This document shows, in pieces, positions 27,401 through 38,110 of a DNA stretch of 64,000 bases. The position numbers were made by a program, and so were the translations under genes. This DNA is from Marchantia polymorpha subsp. ruderalis. Lineage: Eukaryota > Streptophyta > Marchantiopsida > Marchantiales > Marchantiaceae. Where the stretch lies: positions 16,742,501 to 16,806,500 of the forward strand of contig AP031353.1 of NCBI GenBank assembly GCA_037833965.1, in the 5' to 3' direction. A model generated the notes under the pieces. That model did not search any database. It was not told the DNA's origin and saw only the letters and a list, made by a program, of their open reading frames with translations. Numbering within the stretch: position 1 is the first letter of the stretch; each line of letters starts with the position of its first letter.

Positions 27401-30400
27401 TGTGATATACATCAACAATTGGAGAGCGCTTACGCTAGCTGTGTTACCGCCACCCTCTTGTTCCTGCGAATATTTTGTGTGTGATGTTTCCAGTTGCGTT
27501 AGAACTAGAAAAGAATGCAGATCTTTTGCTGAGAGTAGACTGAACAGTTTCTTTGCCTATGACGAAGAGTAAAGACAGTGAGATGTCCTTGATGGCGATT
27601 CTTCATTGCAAAGATCAAACCTTCGGAGTCTTTCTAGTTGACGACACCTCGGGAAAGAGATCCAGAAGTTCTGAGATGAAGTTTATTCATCACCAGATCA
27701 TACTGAGCTGTACACATGACCAGATCCCTGACGAGAAGACTCATGACAATACAGGTCAACGCAGAGGCGGCACAAATTGAGAAGGAAGCCGTTGTATGTA
27801 ATGCTATAGCATTAGATTGTCAACAAGATCTTGACAAGGCAATGCCGGCGCTGAATGCTGCCGAAGCGGCACTGAATGTTCTCACGAAGAAGGATCTGAG
27901 CGAGGTGAAGGCATATGCAAAACCGCCTGCTCTGGTGGAGATGACGTTATCAGCTGTCATGACAGTGCTCAAGAAGGCAGCCACCTGGGAGTCGGCCAAG
28001 AAAGAACTCGGAGACTCTCAGTTTCTGCAGAATCTCATGGCTTATGATAAAGACTTACTGGTAAACCTTCAGTCTGTGATCTTCCGATTTCGTGTGAGGC
28101 TGATCCGCAAGGCTCAAAGACCGATTATCAATACGAGCAGTTGTAATATCATGACCTCTTTGGGGTGCGACAATGTTTTGACCACGCTCTGTGGGTCTGA
28201 GGTTCTCTCCCGGGCCCAATCAGTTTCATTCTTACTTTCGATGGATTTCCTGTTTACAGGACGATCCGCTCCTTAAAAAAATTGCGAAGTTCACAAAGCA
28301 GCCGGAGTTTGTGCCAGAAACCATCGGTAGAGTCTCCAGTGCTTGCAAAGGTCTCTGCTTGTGGGTAAGTTCTCCAGCACTCCTCTCGTACTTAGAAAAG
28401 GTAATGGTACACTTGGTATGTTCTCGACAAGAAGAGATAAATAACAGTTCATAAAGACAATTACTGGTTTTCCGAACAAGACAAGATCGCTTGTGAATTT
28501 TGTACTCGCTTATATTGCAGGTCCGTGCTATGGAAACATACGGATACATAAACAAGGACGTCATGCCGAAGAAGATAAAACTGAAAAACGCGCAGGACAA
28601 CCTTGCCAAACAGGAAGCGTCTTTACAGAAGGCCAAGTACGCCTTCGATTCATTCTACTCTTATCATATGCTCGGTAAACAGAGGGCAGGCATTTGTGTT
28701 CAGTCGGAAAGTGAGGAATCTCGTGAGCTACTCGTCTTTCTTGTATGATACATCCCTCAATGATAGCGAATTTACTTCGACCGACAATCTAACTCTTTCG
28801 TATTGTATTTCCTGAAAAGCTGTGCTATTGCTCCTGACCCCGTGCAGAAACCAACTTGCGGAGCTTCTGGCGAAGATCCAGGCTCTGAAGGACAAATATG
28901 ATAAGTCTATAGCTGCCAAGGAGGCTCTTCAAGCAGAACTGGATGACCTCAGTGTAAGAATATAATGCGTCAGTACTGGCTTTAGAATTAGAGTGTCGTG
29001 CGGGTTGACTGCCTACCGCCCTACGTTTCCATATCGACAATTGTCAAATGGAAACGTGGACCAGTATTTAGCGCAATGAGGGCCATGATGTTTCTGTTGG
29101 GTGACCACGGTCTTTGCATCATGCTGCAGGTGAAATTGTTTCGGGCAGAAAAACTTGTTTCTGGATTGGCTGGAGAGAAGGAAAGATGGGAAGCTTCAAT
29201 CATAAATTTCGAGGAGGGAATAAAGAAGCTGCCAGGAGATTGCCTGGTAGCAGCAGCATGCCTCTCGTATTCTGGGCCCTTCGCTTCCGAGTACCGAGAT
29301 GACCTCGTCACTGGCTGGGTTGCCGAGGTTCACTACTGAACGCCGTTCAATTAACGCAAGTTGTTCATTAGAGCGGGTTACATTTATATATGACCATGCG
29401 AACACTGCATTGCTCTGCACGCAGGTGATTCGACTGGCTATTCCCTCCTCGCCTGGCTTCTCATTCAACTCATTCTTGGCGGATGCTGGTGACGTGAGAG
29501 AATGGAACATTCAAGGTTTACCTGCTGATGCGTTCTCCTCCGAGAACGGTGTGCTTGTCACTCGCAGCAACAGATGGCCTCTGATGATTGACCCTCAGGT
29601 GAAGCTCCATTAAGAGTGCAGCTATCGGAGAGGCAGTCAATACTGAATAATAAACAATCCGATTCCGAACCACTGAGTGCATAGTCTCTCAGAGAAACTC
29701 TTCATCAGCATGTAGTTCTCGATGATGTTATCACCAACCGACCGGCACGAGAAATGGTAACATAATTAGTTGATAGAAAGGCTGGCGCAGGTGGAACCTT
29801 CATCCCAAAGGGCCGAATATGCTGCTTCAAACTGTAAGCAATTGAGGGTCTGAGAAATCGTGGAAATGAACTAACATATAGAGAACTCCTACGAAACGAA
29901 TATCCCCCGCGATCGCTTATATACAAACCGTTCAAACTTATTGCTGAAATTGACCCGGCTCCTGGTAACTATTCCAGGAACAAGCAAAGAAGTGGATAAA
30001 GAACATGGAAGCGCAACATGGCCTTGAAGTTGTGGACTTACAAGTAAGTCAAAGTTTGGATAAGTTGATGTGATGAAAAATTCGTACAAGAAGAGCGTCC
30101 TCTTGATAGATCTACTTCAACACGTATCGTTGCTGGCTTATAGAACTTATAAGCCAGTAGACTCGAATCCCTGTGAATATCATAAGGAGTAGACGAGCAC
30201 TAAGCTCTTCGTTTACATCTCAGTGGAAATATTCTTGGAGCATTGAGCTTCCGTTCCCTGCTTGTCAAGGCAACCGTTCTCAAGTCAACGAGTGACTTGT
30301 TTTGGTTGGGACAGAGTGACAACATGATGAGAGTGATGGAAAATGCGTTACAGAAAGGGCTTCCAGTGCTACTTCAAGATGTGTACGAAGAGGTCGACCC

Positions 30401-33400
30401 GGCTCTCGAGCCGATTCTTGCAAGGTCATACATACAGCGAGGTGCCAACGTAAGGATCAAGCTCTACTTCTTTCCTGTTCTGATCCATAGATCCATCCCT
30501 GGAGCTCGACATTTGTAGAAATTTCTGAGCATGGTCCTAATCCTGACTCCATTCCAAGAGATCTGCAAATACAGAAGGCATATATACGAACTTATGAACA
30601 CGCCTGACAATTTCTGTATTACTTGAATGGGCAGTTCTTTATCCGGCTTGGAGACAAAGAGTTGGATTACAACTTCAGTTTCAAGCTATACATCACCACG
30701 AAGCTTGCAAATCCACACTTTCCTCCAGAGATCTCCACCAAGACCAGCATCATCAACTTTGCAGTGAAAGAGAGCAGTCTAGAGAATCAGCTGTTGACGC
30801 TGGTGGTACAGAAGGAGAGACCAGATTTGGACAAGCAGAGAAACGAGCTAATCGTTATTGTAAGATCTCTCTTACATGTCATCTACGCACATTGTTCACC
30901 CAGAACACATCTCTACTAGCGGATCGTAACTTTAGTGATGGAAAGGTAAAACTGCAAGCTTCTGGTAAGCTCCATTACTCGTGGAGCAGCGATCCGTGTT
31001 CTCTCAATCGACTGTGAGGAGAAATTCCTCACGTTGTAACCTCATGAATCAAGTCCCATTCAACTCCTGTTCGTCAATGCAGGTGTCCACAGGAAAGAAA
31101 ACACAGATCAAGTGTGAGGACGACATTCTACGCTTGCTCGCGACTGCTGAGGGCAATATGTTGGACAACCTGGAGTTGATTGCCACTCTCGATACTTCGA
31201 AAGAAACATGGGAGAAGGTTTTGTAGCGCTTCTTGACTCTCCAACCTTGGTCTTTTTAATCCAGGCAAACACGCGGGAGCCCTTAATACAGAATTTCAGA
31301 TCTCATGAACTTTTTTCTTCGCGCTTCTACTGTAACCAAGGCAAGGATGGTCTGCAGGTGAAAGAATCGCTGGAAGTTGCCGAGATAACTGCTAGAAAAA
31401 TAGAAGTTGCCAGTTCCGCTTACAAGCCCTGCGCTGAACGTGCTGCCCTGCTCTACTTCATCCTCATCGAGCTTGTACTGATCGACCCCATGTACCAGTT
31501 CTCCTTGGAAGCATACACGGAACTCTTCCTCATATCGATAGCCAAATCTGCCAAGTGAGTTCTACATCCATTCGTTGAATCCTATGTGAAGAGGTCCGTC
31601 GAAAGCTTATGCGAGAATCTCTTTACTTGGATAAGCTCGACTCTCCAGTCGAACACAACAACAAGCAGAAGAAGCTAGAACTTCATGGAATTGTCCAATT
31701 AGTCTGAAGTGAAGTGCTTCTTCTCGACTGATGGATGTGCCTAACTCAGGTCTGATAACATCAACGAGCGGATCAAAGGGCTTAATGAGTTTCACACTTA
31801 TGCCGTTTACAAGTACACGACTCGTGGGCTTTTCGGAAAGCACAAGTTGTTGCTGTCGCTTCAGGTATTTTGAAAGCCGTCGGTGTCTTCTGTTGGGAAA
31901 GGTTTTGCCTCGGTGCTGAGGATGGAATTGTTCCAAAATTGGATGGGATGTGGGCAGTGCTGAGAAAGTTCTCTCCTGCCTGCAGATATGTGCCAAGATT
32001 CTTATGAGAATTGGAGAAATCACGAGTGAGGAGTGGGGCTTCTTCTTGAAAGGAGGAATTGTGATGGACAAGGCAACTCAGATCCCGAACCCCTTCCCGA
32101 ATTGGATCAACGAAGAGATCTGGGACAATCTCACCGAGATTACGAAGATACCTCCGTTTGAAAACCTTGTAAGCCGAACCGAATAACTGAAACACCCACA
32201 TAGCAATCGAACTAATATCAGATCTCTAAATCGTGGAGTCGATGCTCCCAGAAATTCCTCATTCTATGCTATATCACAACTTGAGTTACTTGCGAAACAG
32301 CATGTTCCCTCAGCCAGCTCATTAAAATTTCGCGCAGCAATTTTGGAGTTATGGAGTGTTTCAGACTGACCACACGTGCATGACTTCAGCTGGACAGCTT
32401 GAAAGGAGATCAAGTGAAGTGGATGGATTGGTACAAGAATCCTGAGCCCGAAGAAATTGAGCTCCCCGGGGACTGGGAGGAGAAATGCAGTGAACTTCAA
32501 CGCATGATGCTCCTGCGTTCGTTCCGAATGGTTTGGAAATCAGGACCATTTGATATTCGCTATTATAAGCTTCTAGTGCCGCTGTTCTGGACTATTACAC
32601 CACTTTGTCTGTTCCTTTTATATCCAGATTGCGATGCACGATCAGAGGGACCCGTTTTCTCATCGGGTTGATCTGGTCCAAATGCAGGATCGGATCATCT
32701 TCTCGTGCACAACCTACGTCTCCAACTTTCTGGGACAAAAGTTCGTCGAACCCCCTCCTCTGGATTTGGGAGATTCTTACGGAGACTCAGTGCCGTCAAG
32801 TCCTCTGCTTTTCATCCTTTCTGCCGGTACAGCTCAAAACGCACCCCATGACATTCTATCACAGAATCCTTCTCTGTGGGCAATTCTGAAACCAATTCTG
32901 GAATCCTAATGAAACTGTTGTCACCCACCATCTAGCCTCCCGTAGTCTGTAAGAGCTATCTGTTTTTTCTGCAATTCACGCCCCGGCCAAAACATACAGG
33001 AGTTGATCCAACTACTGGCTTGAGGCAATTCGCTACCTTGAAAGGAATGGATAACGACTTCCACGCTGTGGCACTTGGGCAAGGCCAAGCCCCCGTCGCC
33101 ATCAAGCTAATCAACAACGCAGTAAGCCTTTCATACAAATCCTGCAAAGAAAGAAAGTTGGACCAGAATAAATAGGCCGCAGAATTATCAACTTACAAAT
33201 GCACCCTCCCCCCAGATTCCGATTTAGTTTGATTGCAACGCTCGAAATTACTGAAGCTCTGCAGCAGTCTCGTGTTCATTAAGTGAACTATACTCTGCTC
33301 GAGTATAATCAAATGCCTATTCTCAATTTTGCAGTCCAAGTCCGGAGGATGGGTGTTTCTGGCGAACTGTCAGCTCATGACCAGCTGGCTTCCTGCGCTG

Positions 33401-36046
33401 GAAAAGATCATTTCCACTCTGGAGAAGAGCAAACCCAACCCAGGCTTCCGATTGTGGCTATCGAGCGTCCCCACCGATAAATTTCCAATAGGCATTCTTC
33501 AAAGGAGCGTCAAAATGACAGCTGAGCCTCCCAAGGTATGCATCAGAAGCCCCAGAGGGATTCGAATATGGCGCCTGCAGGAAACAAACAAGGACCCGTC
33601 TTTCCAAGTCGTCGTAACGTGGGCATATCATGATTCTGCAGGGTCTCCGAGCTAACCTGCTGAGGATGTATAACACTGTAACGGAGGAGTCATTCTACAA
33701 GTGCAAGAAACAAGACAGATATCAAAAGCTCTTCTTCGCTCTAGCCTATTTCCACAGCGTACTGCTGGAAAGGCGCAAGTTCGGAAACCTGGGTCTCAAT
33801 ATACCTTATGATTTCAATGACACAGATTTTGAGGTGTTGATCTCGCCTTCTTTCACACACTTCACTCCTTTCTCTTCCTTAATCCTCGCATCCACTCCTA
33901 ATGTAATGAATTTCCCGACGAAGTTTTTCTGCGCCTCTAAAAACAGTCTACTACGAGAGAAATTGTTACCTTGATTGAAACCTCACATGTGAGCTCGGCT
34001 ATAATCCCTTTTGTACCAAATTCACAACCTGGGCACCCTGATTGTGCCAACAGGTGTCGGATGATTTGCTCAAGTCCTACCTAGATGAGTATGTGGAGAC
34101 TCCTTTTGAAGCTCTGAAGTTTTTGATATCACAAGCTAACTACGGTGGGCGTGTGACTGATGAGCTCGATCGGAGAGTACTATCTTCCTACCTGAATCAA
34201 TTCTACTGTAAAGAAATTCTGACCACTCCGAATTTCGAGCTTTCTTCGCTGTTGGCATACCATGTGCCTGATGATGGAACTCTCGGGAGCCACAAGGAGT
34301 TCATTTCAACGTTACCAGCGCATGACAGACCTGAGGCATTTGGTCAACATCCGAACGCAGATATCGCCTACCAGCTCTCGGACAGTAGAGAAATTTTGGC
34401 TACTATTGTTGGTTTGCAAGCTGGTGCAGAAACCGGCAAAAAGGGGGCAAGCAAGGAACAATCAGTGGATGCCATAGCAAGCGAACTCTTGATGCAGGTG
34501 CGTGTTGTGGTTGTTCGTCAAACCCTGTTGTCTGACTAAGAACCCACGTGCATAATTCCAGGCTCCTAAAGTGCATTTGATTCTCTTTTCATGTTCAATT
34601 TCACTGTGTTTGAATAGCACCTGGGAGCTTAATCAGATCAGATCCCACCATTTGTGTGAATTTTCGGTGATTTAAAAAAAAAAAACGACGCAACATCCTT
34701 TATATTCAGAGATGCAGAAAGAAGTTAGGGAGCTGAAATCTGTAAACAACTCGTGCAGGTTCCTGAACCCTTCAATATCGTTGAGATCGTCAAGTCAAAG
34801 TCTTTGGACCCGTCTGCTCTTCATACAGTGCTGTTCCAAGAGATAGAACGTTACAATATTCTGCTGAATCTGATTCGAAATCACTGCCAAGACTTGCAAA
34901 AAGGAATTCAAGGATTGGTGGTTATGTCCATGGACTTGACCATCATATTCGATGCCTTCGCAGCTGGCCGTGTACCAGCACAATGGATCAAGTAAGCCCA
35001 GCCAGCTACTCGTTTCACACTCAGCATAGATTGGAACTTATCCATGGACGATCAGATTCGAAAGGACAAACTCCCGAGGAGTACGAGCGTGCTCTTTAAA
35101 TATTATGACACTACAGCACACCTCCAGCAGTAATCATCGCACATCAGGCACTCGTTGTGACCGAACTGGAGCTGAGATCTAACTAGTGGTTGGAATTGTC
35201 TTTGCCGTGCCAGGGCTTATCCGACCATCAAACCCTTGGGGTCGTGGACCAGAGATCTTCTCGCGAGGATTACAGAGCTCAAATTGTGGATTGAGGGAAC
35301 ATATCCAATTTGCTACTGGTTGGCCGGTTTCACGTATCCGGCTGATTTTCTCACTGCCGTGCTGCAGACAACTGCTCGCAAGAACCAAATCCCAATTGAC
35401 ACGCTAGTGTGGGATTTCACTACCATCTACAAAGATGAAATGGAAATCACTGAGTATCCCAAGGAGGGAGTCTATGTCAAAGGCTTGTATTTGGAAGGAG
35501 CAGGCTGGGACAAAACTAACGACTGCCTGACGGTAAGACTGCCTCCAAAATCTACACTCTTCGCTAATCGACCATTTCATTCTGATCCAGAGGTTACCAA
35601 AAGAAATTTAATCCACACATATAACCGAATATTATTTTTTTGTGGAAAATGTTTAGGAATATTTTGCAAGACTATATCTTAGCACACGCCTTTCACTTAA
35701 TCCGATGTTGACTAGATGTGACAATCATACATGCAGCAGTCCTACTGCTGTCGATTGTAAGGCACGAGTACAGAGCTCAGAGAATCATTTCGGGCCGTCA
35801 ATGTTGCAGGAACCAAAGCACATGGAATTGATTGTCCCCATGCCAATAATTTTGTTCAAGCCAGTGGTGAACAAAAAGAGGAATCTCAAGGGGCTGTATC
35901 AATGTCCACTATTTTTGTACCCTCTTCGGACAGGAACAAGAGAGAGGCCCAGTTTTATACTGTTTGTCACAGTGAAATGTGGCGCACAGGAATCTGATTA
36001 TTGGGTGAAGCGTGGGACTGCACTCCTCTTGGCACTTGCAACATGA
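470..36046 (+). CDS. DNAH2: Axonemal inner-arm dynein heavy chain, DNAH2/DHC10 (I1/f 1-beta) class, 5' end not found
   Basis: This is an ATP-driven, minus-end-directed microtubule motor of the flagellar axoneme. The DNAH2/DHC10 class is the 1-beta heavy chain of the two-headed inner-arm dynein I1/f, partnered by a 1-alpha chain (DNAH10/DHC1). I placed 70 exons whose phases all agree, giving about 4,430 residues and a stop at 36044-36046; human DNAH2 is about the same length. Tail, linker, AAA1-AAA6, stalk and C-terminal domain are present in order (see sub-entries for exons). The DNAH2 class is chosen because alignment to remembered human DNAH2 is nearly gap-free, including class-typical tail segments such as RWTRQIKEV and [11 protein letters not shown]. 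No frameshift or stop was found in any exon. Donors are GT except three apparent GC sites. The first visible exon (470-586) has no convincing start codon, so one or more 5' exons probably lie before it. Expression in spermatogenous cells is inferred. Confidence 0.96.
6486..6513 (+). repeat. A/G microsatellite-like tract in dynein intron
   Basis: An (A)nG run of about 28 bases lies in the intron between exons 6223-6312 and 6588-7094. It is low complexity and no function is suggested. Confidence 0.7.
9440..9473. repeat. Intronic imperfect hairpin
   Basis: In the dynein intron 8859-9741, gtgtgtcca at 9440-9448 pairs with tggacacac at 9465-9473. The pairing continues after one mismatch through a further short G/C-containing stem (gctca/tgagc) to a small loop. 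It is a moderate-strength structure of unknown meaning. Confidence 0.5.
10211..11456 (+). other. Long dynein intron without visible content
   Basis: This is the longest intron found in the gene, about 1.25 kb. Short open frames on both strands resemble no family known to me and interrupt nothing. It has no tRNA, snoRNA box pair or transposase signature that I could recognise. Confidence 0.6.
12469..16595 (+). other. Dynein linker (DHC_N2), exons 21-29
   Basis: Exons: 12469-12731, 12974-13142, 13276-13422, 14199-14366, 14712-14843, 15047-15250, 15779-15949, 16183-16298, 16430-16595; about residues 1193-1704. The linker is the lever that swings across the AAA ring during the power stroke. Diagnostic strings include the [11 protein letters not shown] segment, [57 protein letters not shown] and the final QIKWT. 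The phrase FPRFYFLSN is a hallmark of the DHC_N2 domain. The intron after 14843 begins GCAAGT, the textbook GC-AG donor. Using it restores a gapless match to human DNAH2, whereas no GT nearby keeps the frame. Confidence 0.93.
16822..18595 (+). other. Dynein AAA1 (main ATPase site), exons 30-33
   Basis: Exons: 16822-16962, 17302-17492, 17631-18015, 18236-18595; about residues 1705-2063. AAA1 is the site whose ATP hydrolysis drives motility. The Walker A motif GPAGTGKT lies at 17434-17457, the Walker B motif CLDEFNR follows in exon 17631-18015, and the sensor region [16 protein letters not shown] is intact. The upstream [10 protein letters not shown] and PLTDRCY are typical axonemal dynein signatures. 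All catalytic residues expected of an active AAA1 are visible. The exon 17302/17631 junction splits an Arg codon (AG|G). Confidence 0.97.
17118..17154. repeat. Intronic hairpin: 17-bp stem, 3-base loop
   Basis: Within the dynein intron 16963-17301, the arm 17118-17134 (gtctttcacaatttgac) is the reverse complement of 17138-17154 except for one G.U pair, with loop ctt at 17135-17137. It is far stronger than the weak AT-rich palindromes common in these introns. It could be the relic of a tiny inverted-repeat element or a structure that acts in the pre-mRNA. No direct-repeat flanks were evident. Confidence 0.7.
19191..20768 (+). other. Dynein AAA2, exons 34-36
   Basis: Exons: 19191-19592, 20155-20307, 20470-20768; about residues 2064-2348. 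The Walker A motif GRTGSGKT lies at 19233-19256. The AAA2 hallmark [14 protein letters not shown], with D and D/N variants, is followed by [10 protein letters not shown] and [13 protein letters not shown]. In dyneins AAA2 binds but generally does not hydrolyse nucleotide. The stretch SVDEEGR at the end of exon 20470-20768 is a conserved small-domain segment shared with human DNAH2. Confidence 0.95.
20961..24400 (+). other. Dynein AAA3, exons 37-42
   Basis: Exons: 20961-21105, 21356-21532, 22094-22204, 22383-22559, 23673-23882, 24266-24400; about residues 2349-2666. AAA3 is the regulatory nucleotide site of the ring. Walker A is GRVGVGKT at 21416-21439 and Walker B is CFLDDLNMP in exon 22094-22204. 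The helical insert [15 protein letters not shown], the loop [11 protein letters not shown] and the lid segment [16 protein letters not shown] are all present. The intron 22560-23672 is one of the longest in the gene at about 1.1 kb; I saw no coding match inside it. Confidence 0.95.
24722..26766 (+). other. Dynein AAA4, exons 43-47
   Basis: Exons: 24722-24937, 25157-25300, 25666-25848, 26032-26258, 26554-26766; about residues 2667-2993. The P-loop is GVGGSGRKS at 25238-25264. Arg in place of the usual Lys is normal at AAA4 of axonemal dyneins and is not a defect here. The downstream [18 protein letters not shown] and VVLCLSPV motifs are diagnostic of this module. The junction after 26258 splits a Trp codon (TG|G), and 26766/26985 splits Gly (GG|A). 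Confidence 0.95.
26985..28953 (+). other. Dynein stalk coiled coils and microtubule-binding domain, exons 48-52
   Basis: Exons: 26985-27207, 27755-28060, 28260-28364, 28521-28636, 28848-28953; about residues 2994-3279. The antiparallel coiled-coil stalk carries the microtubule-binding domain at its tip. CC1 starts at [15 protein letters not shown] and ends near [16 protein letters not shown]. The binding domain includes [36 protein letters not shown] and CKGLCLW. CC2 starts around [15 protein letters not shown] and continues into exon 29130. The intron after 27207 appears to start GCAATT; reading on to the next GT would insert a hydrophobic stretch (IFYLFF) into the coiled coil. Confidence 0.94.
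29130..31217 (+). other. Dynein end of CC2 and AAA5, exons 53-58
   Basis: Exons: 29130-29327, 29425-29598, 29978-30043, 30315-30449, 30635-30859, 31083-31217; about residues 3280-3590. AAA5 is structural in axonemal dyneins. Diagnostic segments are the end of CC2 with [12 protein letters not shown], then [41 protein letters not shown], and [30 protein letters not shown] follows, where the invariant NPHY/FxPE string sits. The exon at 29978-30043 is only 66 bases (22 codons), the smallest unambiguous motor exon. Confidence 0.94.
31358..33833 (+). other. Dynein AAA5-AAA6 connecting helices and AAA6, exons 59-66
   Basis: Exons: 31358-31554, 31750-31864, 31986-32168, 32390-32530, 32688-32826, 33000-33121, 33335-33535, 33642-33833; about residues 3591-4020. 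Conserved strings are the [12 protein letters not shown] helix, [37 protein letters not shown] and [15 protein letters not shown]6 continues with [38 protein letters not shown] and [15 protein letters not shown]. Introns here are short, mostly 80-300 bases, in contrast to the roomy 5' half of the gene. Confidence 0.95.
34054..36046 (+). other. Dynein C-terminal domain, exons 67-70 and stop
   Basis: Exons: 34054-34497, 34759-34991, 35214-35532, 35810-36046; about residues 4021-4430. The C-terminal domain packs under the ring and tunes processivity. Visible family strings are [77 protein letters not shown] and the terminal [17 protein letters not shown] followed by TGA. The ending corresponds residue for residue in position to the end of human DNAH2, so the 3' end is secure. 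No polyadenylation signal was assigned. Confidence 0.96.
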
Positions 36047-37936
36047 GCTATTTTTAATTTTCCCAATCCACTCCGGAGGTCCACCGATTGATGGCTCCCA
36101 TGATCGTGAAAATCACAATAACTTCAGCTATTGGGTTCCCAGATGAAGACTCGCTCCCCATCATCAGACACCACAGGTTGCAAGTATCTTCGGAGGCACC
36201 ATAGCGTGATTCCAGCAGCCGAGAGAATGTCATGACCGGATCCTCTCGATGTGGAAATGCCACGCAGGGTCTTAGGCACAGGACATCTTGACTTGGAACA
36301 TCCAGAAACAGGAGGCACCGCACCTGTCGTTGCTTGAGCCTCTGTAGACTATTCATTTCATGCTCGTCATCAGTCTCTGAGAGAGCGGAGAGTTGGATAT
36401 CACGAGCCAATGCTTTGTGTGGAATATTTGTTTGACAAGTTGGATTTGGTGGGCCCAGGATGGCCTACTTCATCCCGGGCAGTTGTCCAGGAGAATTCTG
36501 GGACTCATGATGAAAGATAAAAGTTCATCAGCTTCTCGTCAGCTTGACCTCTTGCAACAACCGCCAATCCCACTACCTTTGTCTTCGGTGGCTTCTCAGA
36601 ATTCGCACAGATGCAATCCTCTCGCCCGCACCTGTCCACTGCTACGTGGTACCGAGCGGTCTATCAGACATCTGATTATAGGCTTCAGGAGCACTATTCT
36701 GTCCTCAGAAGTTGAATCTGTCAATGGAACCTTGACAGCCTTCAAGCAGTGCAAACTGTGTGCCTGGAGAATGCTTGTGGAACAACTTTGATTCCATGTG
36801 TAACACACACAGATGGACAGACAGCGGAAGTTTCAAGCGAATCTGGACCACAAAGTGGAGGAGTCATCTCACAGGACGATTCCCAAATCAACAGCCTGAT
36901 GACATTTGTTTCATTGTGTACTGGAACGACGAAAACTTCCTCCCATTAGAATATTGCAGTCCACACGCCCCGTAAGAAGAGAACGCTGTCAAATACCTTC
37001 AACCACTCTTGGTCTGCAGGATTCCAGTCCTGAAAAGTTAAAGCTCAAGCTGTGCACTGTGGGAAAGTCCGTCCTTGCAGTTTTGTAAAGCTAAAATTTT
37101 GCACAAGATTTCGAGTCTCCTGTTGGATGATGATAATGATGATGATAATAATGATGGAAGACTTGGAGAATGGGTAAGGAATAAGGAGCATTCAGTAGAG
37201 AACTTGTACGAGAAGCCTATAATGTGCATCGAGGACGCAAGATAAGATTTATGATCTGCAGATTCTGGACTCCATGATCGGACCCACAGCAGCTTTCTCT
37301 TCATGAATAGACTGCAAATAAGGAAGTGCACACATCCACCGATTCTTCTCTCCCATGACTACTAGTGGACTGGGAAACGTCAAACAAATGCCCCATGCCT
37401 GTGAAAAAAGCTGATTCTAAAACGGCATTGATGCTTGGGAGACTTTCCTTGAAGCTCAGGGAGTACAAGCTTTAACAGTAAAGTAGAAGGCCAGGACGAG
37501 GACTTTACTCCGTCCGTCACTCCACCATAGCCAAAAGCCGAGCATAATAAAACTGACTCCATAAAGAGCGCTTTGACTTTTTCGACCACTTATATTATGC
37601 AAGGGAGTTGAACTTATACTCTCTGAAAGCACATGTGTTTTTCGTTTCGTTTTCTGTGAATAATTGGGGCAGGAATTCAATAATTCTCACAGAGAAGCCT
37701 GGACACATTCAGGTGTAAGCCGCGGTCTGCCAGGCAGTTCAGTCTACGATCAGATTTTAGTGCATGGAATTTTGGGTGTTTTCTCTTCACAAACCGTATG
37801 TGTCGCACGTGAACGTGGAGACTACGCAGTGCTCGCGCAGACGTCTGTCGCAGTTTGGTGACAGGCATAGCAAGCACAGTAAGGTTTTGACTATGACCAA
37901 GCCGTGTGAGCATGGGTGGAAGAGTAACGTGGGAAA

Positions 37937-38034
37937 CCTTGACCTCTACTTCTTCCAATGAATATTCTTAAGCCCTTGGCATGAGAATATCCCATACATC
38001 TTTACTACGTTGTTGGAAGAAGTAGAGGTCGAGG
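37937..38034. repeat. 22-bp inverted repeat forming a ~98-base stem-loop; candidate small-RNA precursor
   Basis: The left arm 37937-37958 reads ccttgacctctacttcttcc followed by aa. The right arm 38013-38034 is its reverse complement, with a single G.U wobble. The 54-base spacer itself contains a smaller stem: atattct at about 37962-37968 pairs with agaatat at about 37984-37990. Long near-perfect pairing with a structured loop of this size is what plant microRNA foldbacks look like. It would equally suit a short inverted-repeat element. No known microRNA family was recognised in the arms, and strand of transcription is unknown. Confidence 0.6.
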
Positions 38035-38089
38035 AATTTCGGCCTGTTACACTTCCGTGTATAATACATTCCCCATTTAAAATCACTGG

Positions 38090-38110
38090 CCCGCCCCAAC
38101 CCCACCCCCA
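38090..38110 (-). other. G-quadruplex-prone tract
   Basis: On the minus strand the four G-runs (five, four, four and three G) are separated by one- or two-base spacers, which meets the usual G-quadruplex rule. It lies about 55 bases beyond the right arm of the 37.9-kb inverted repeat. Confidence 0.6.

Noticed and set aside
1..36046. Dynein as a pseudogene because many exons lack ATG and are interrupted by stops
   Set aside because: Stops fall only in introns, and exon phases match throughout.
36054..36410. 118-codon minus-strand frame immediately after the dynein stop
   Set aside because: No recognisable family and no continuation exon found; likely chance in the dynein 3' flank.
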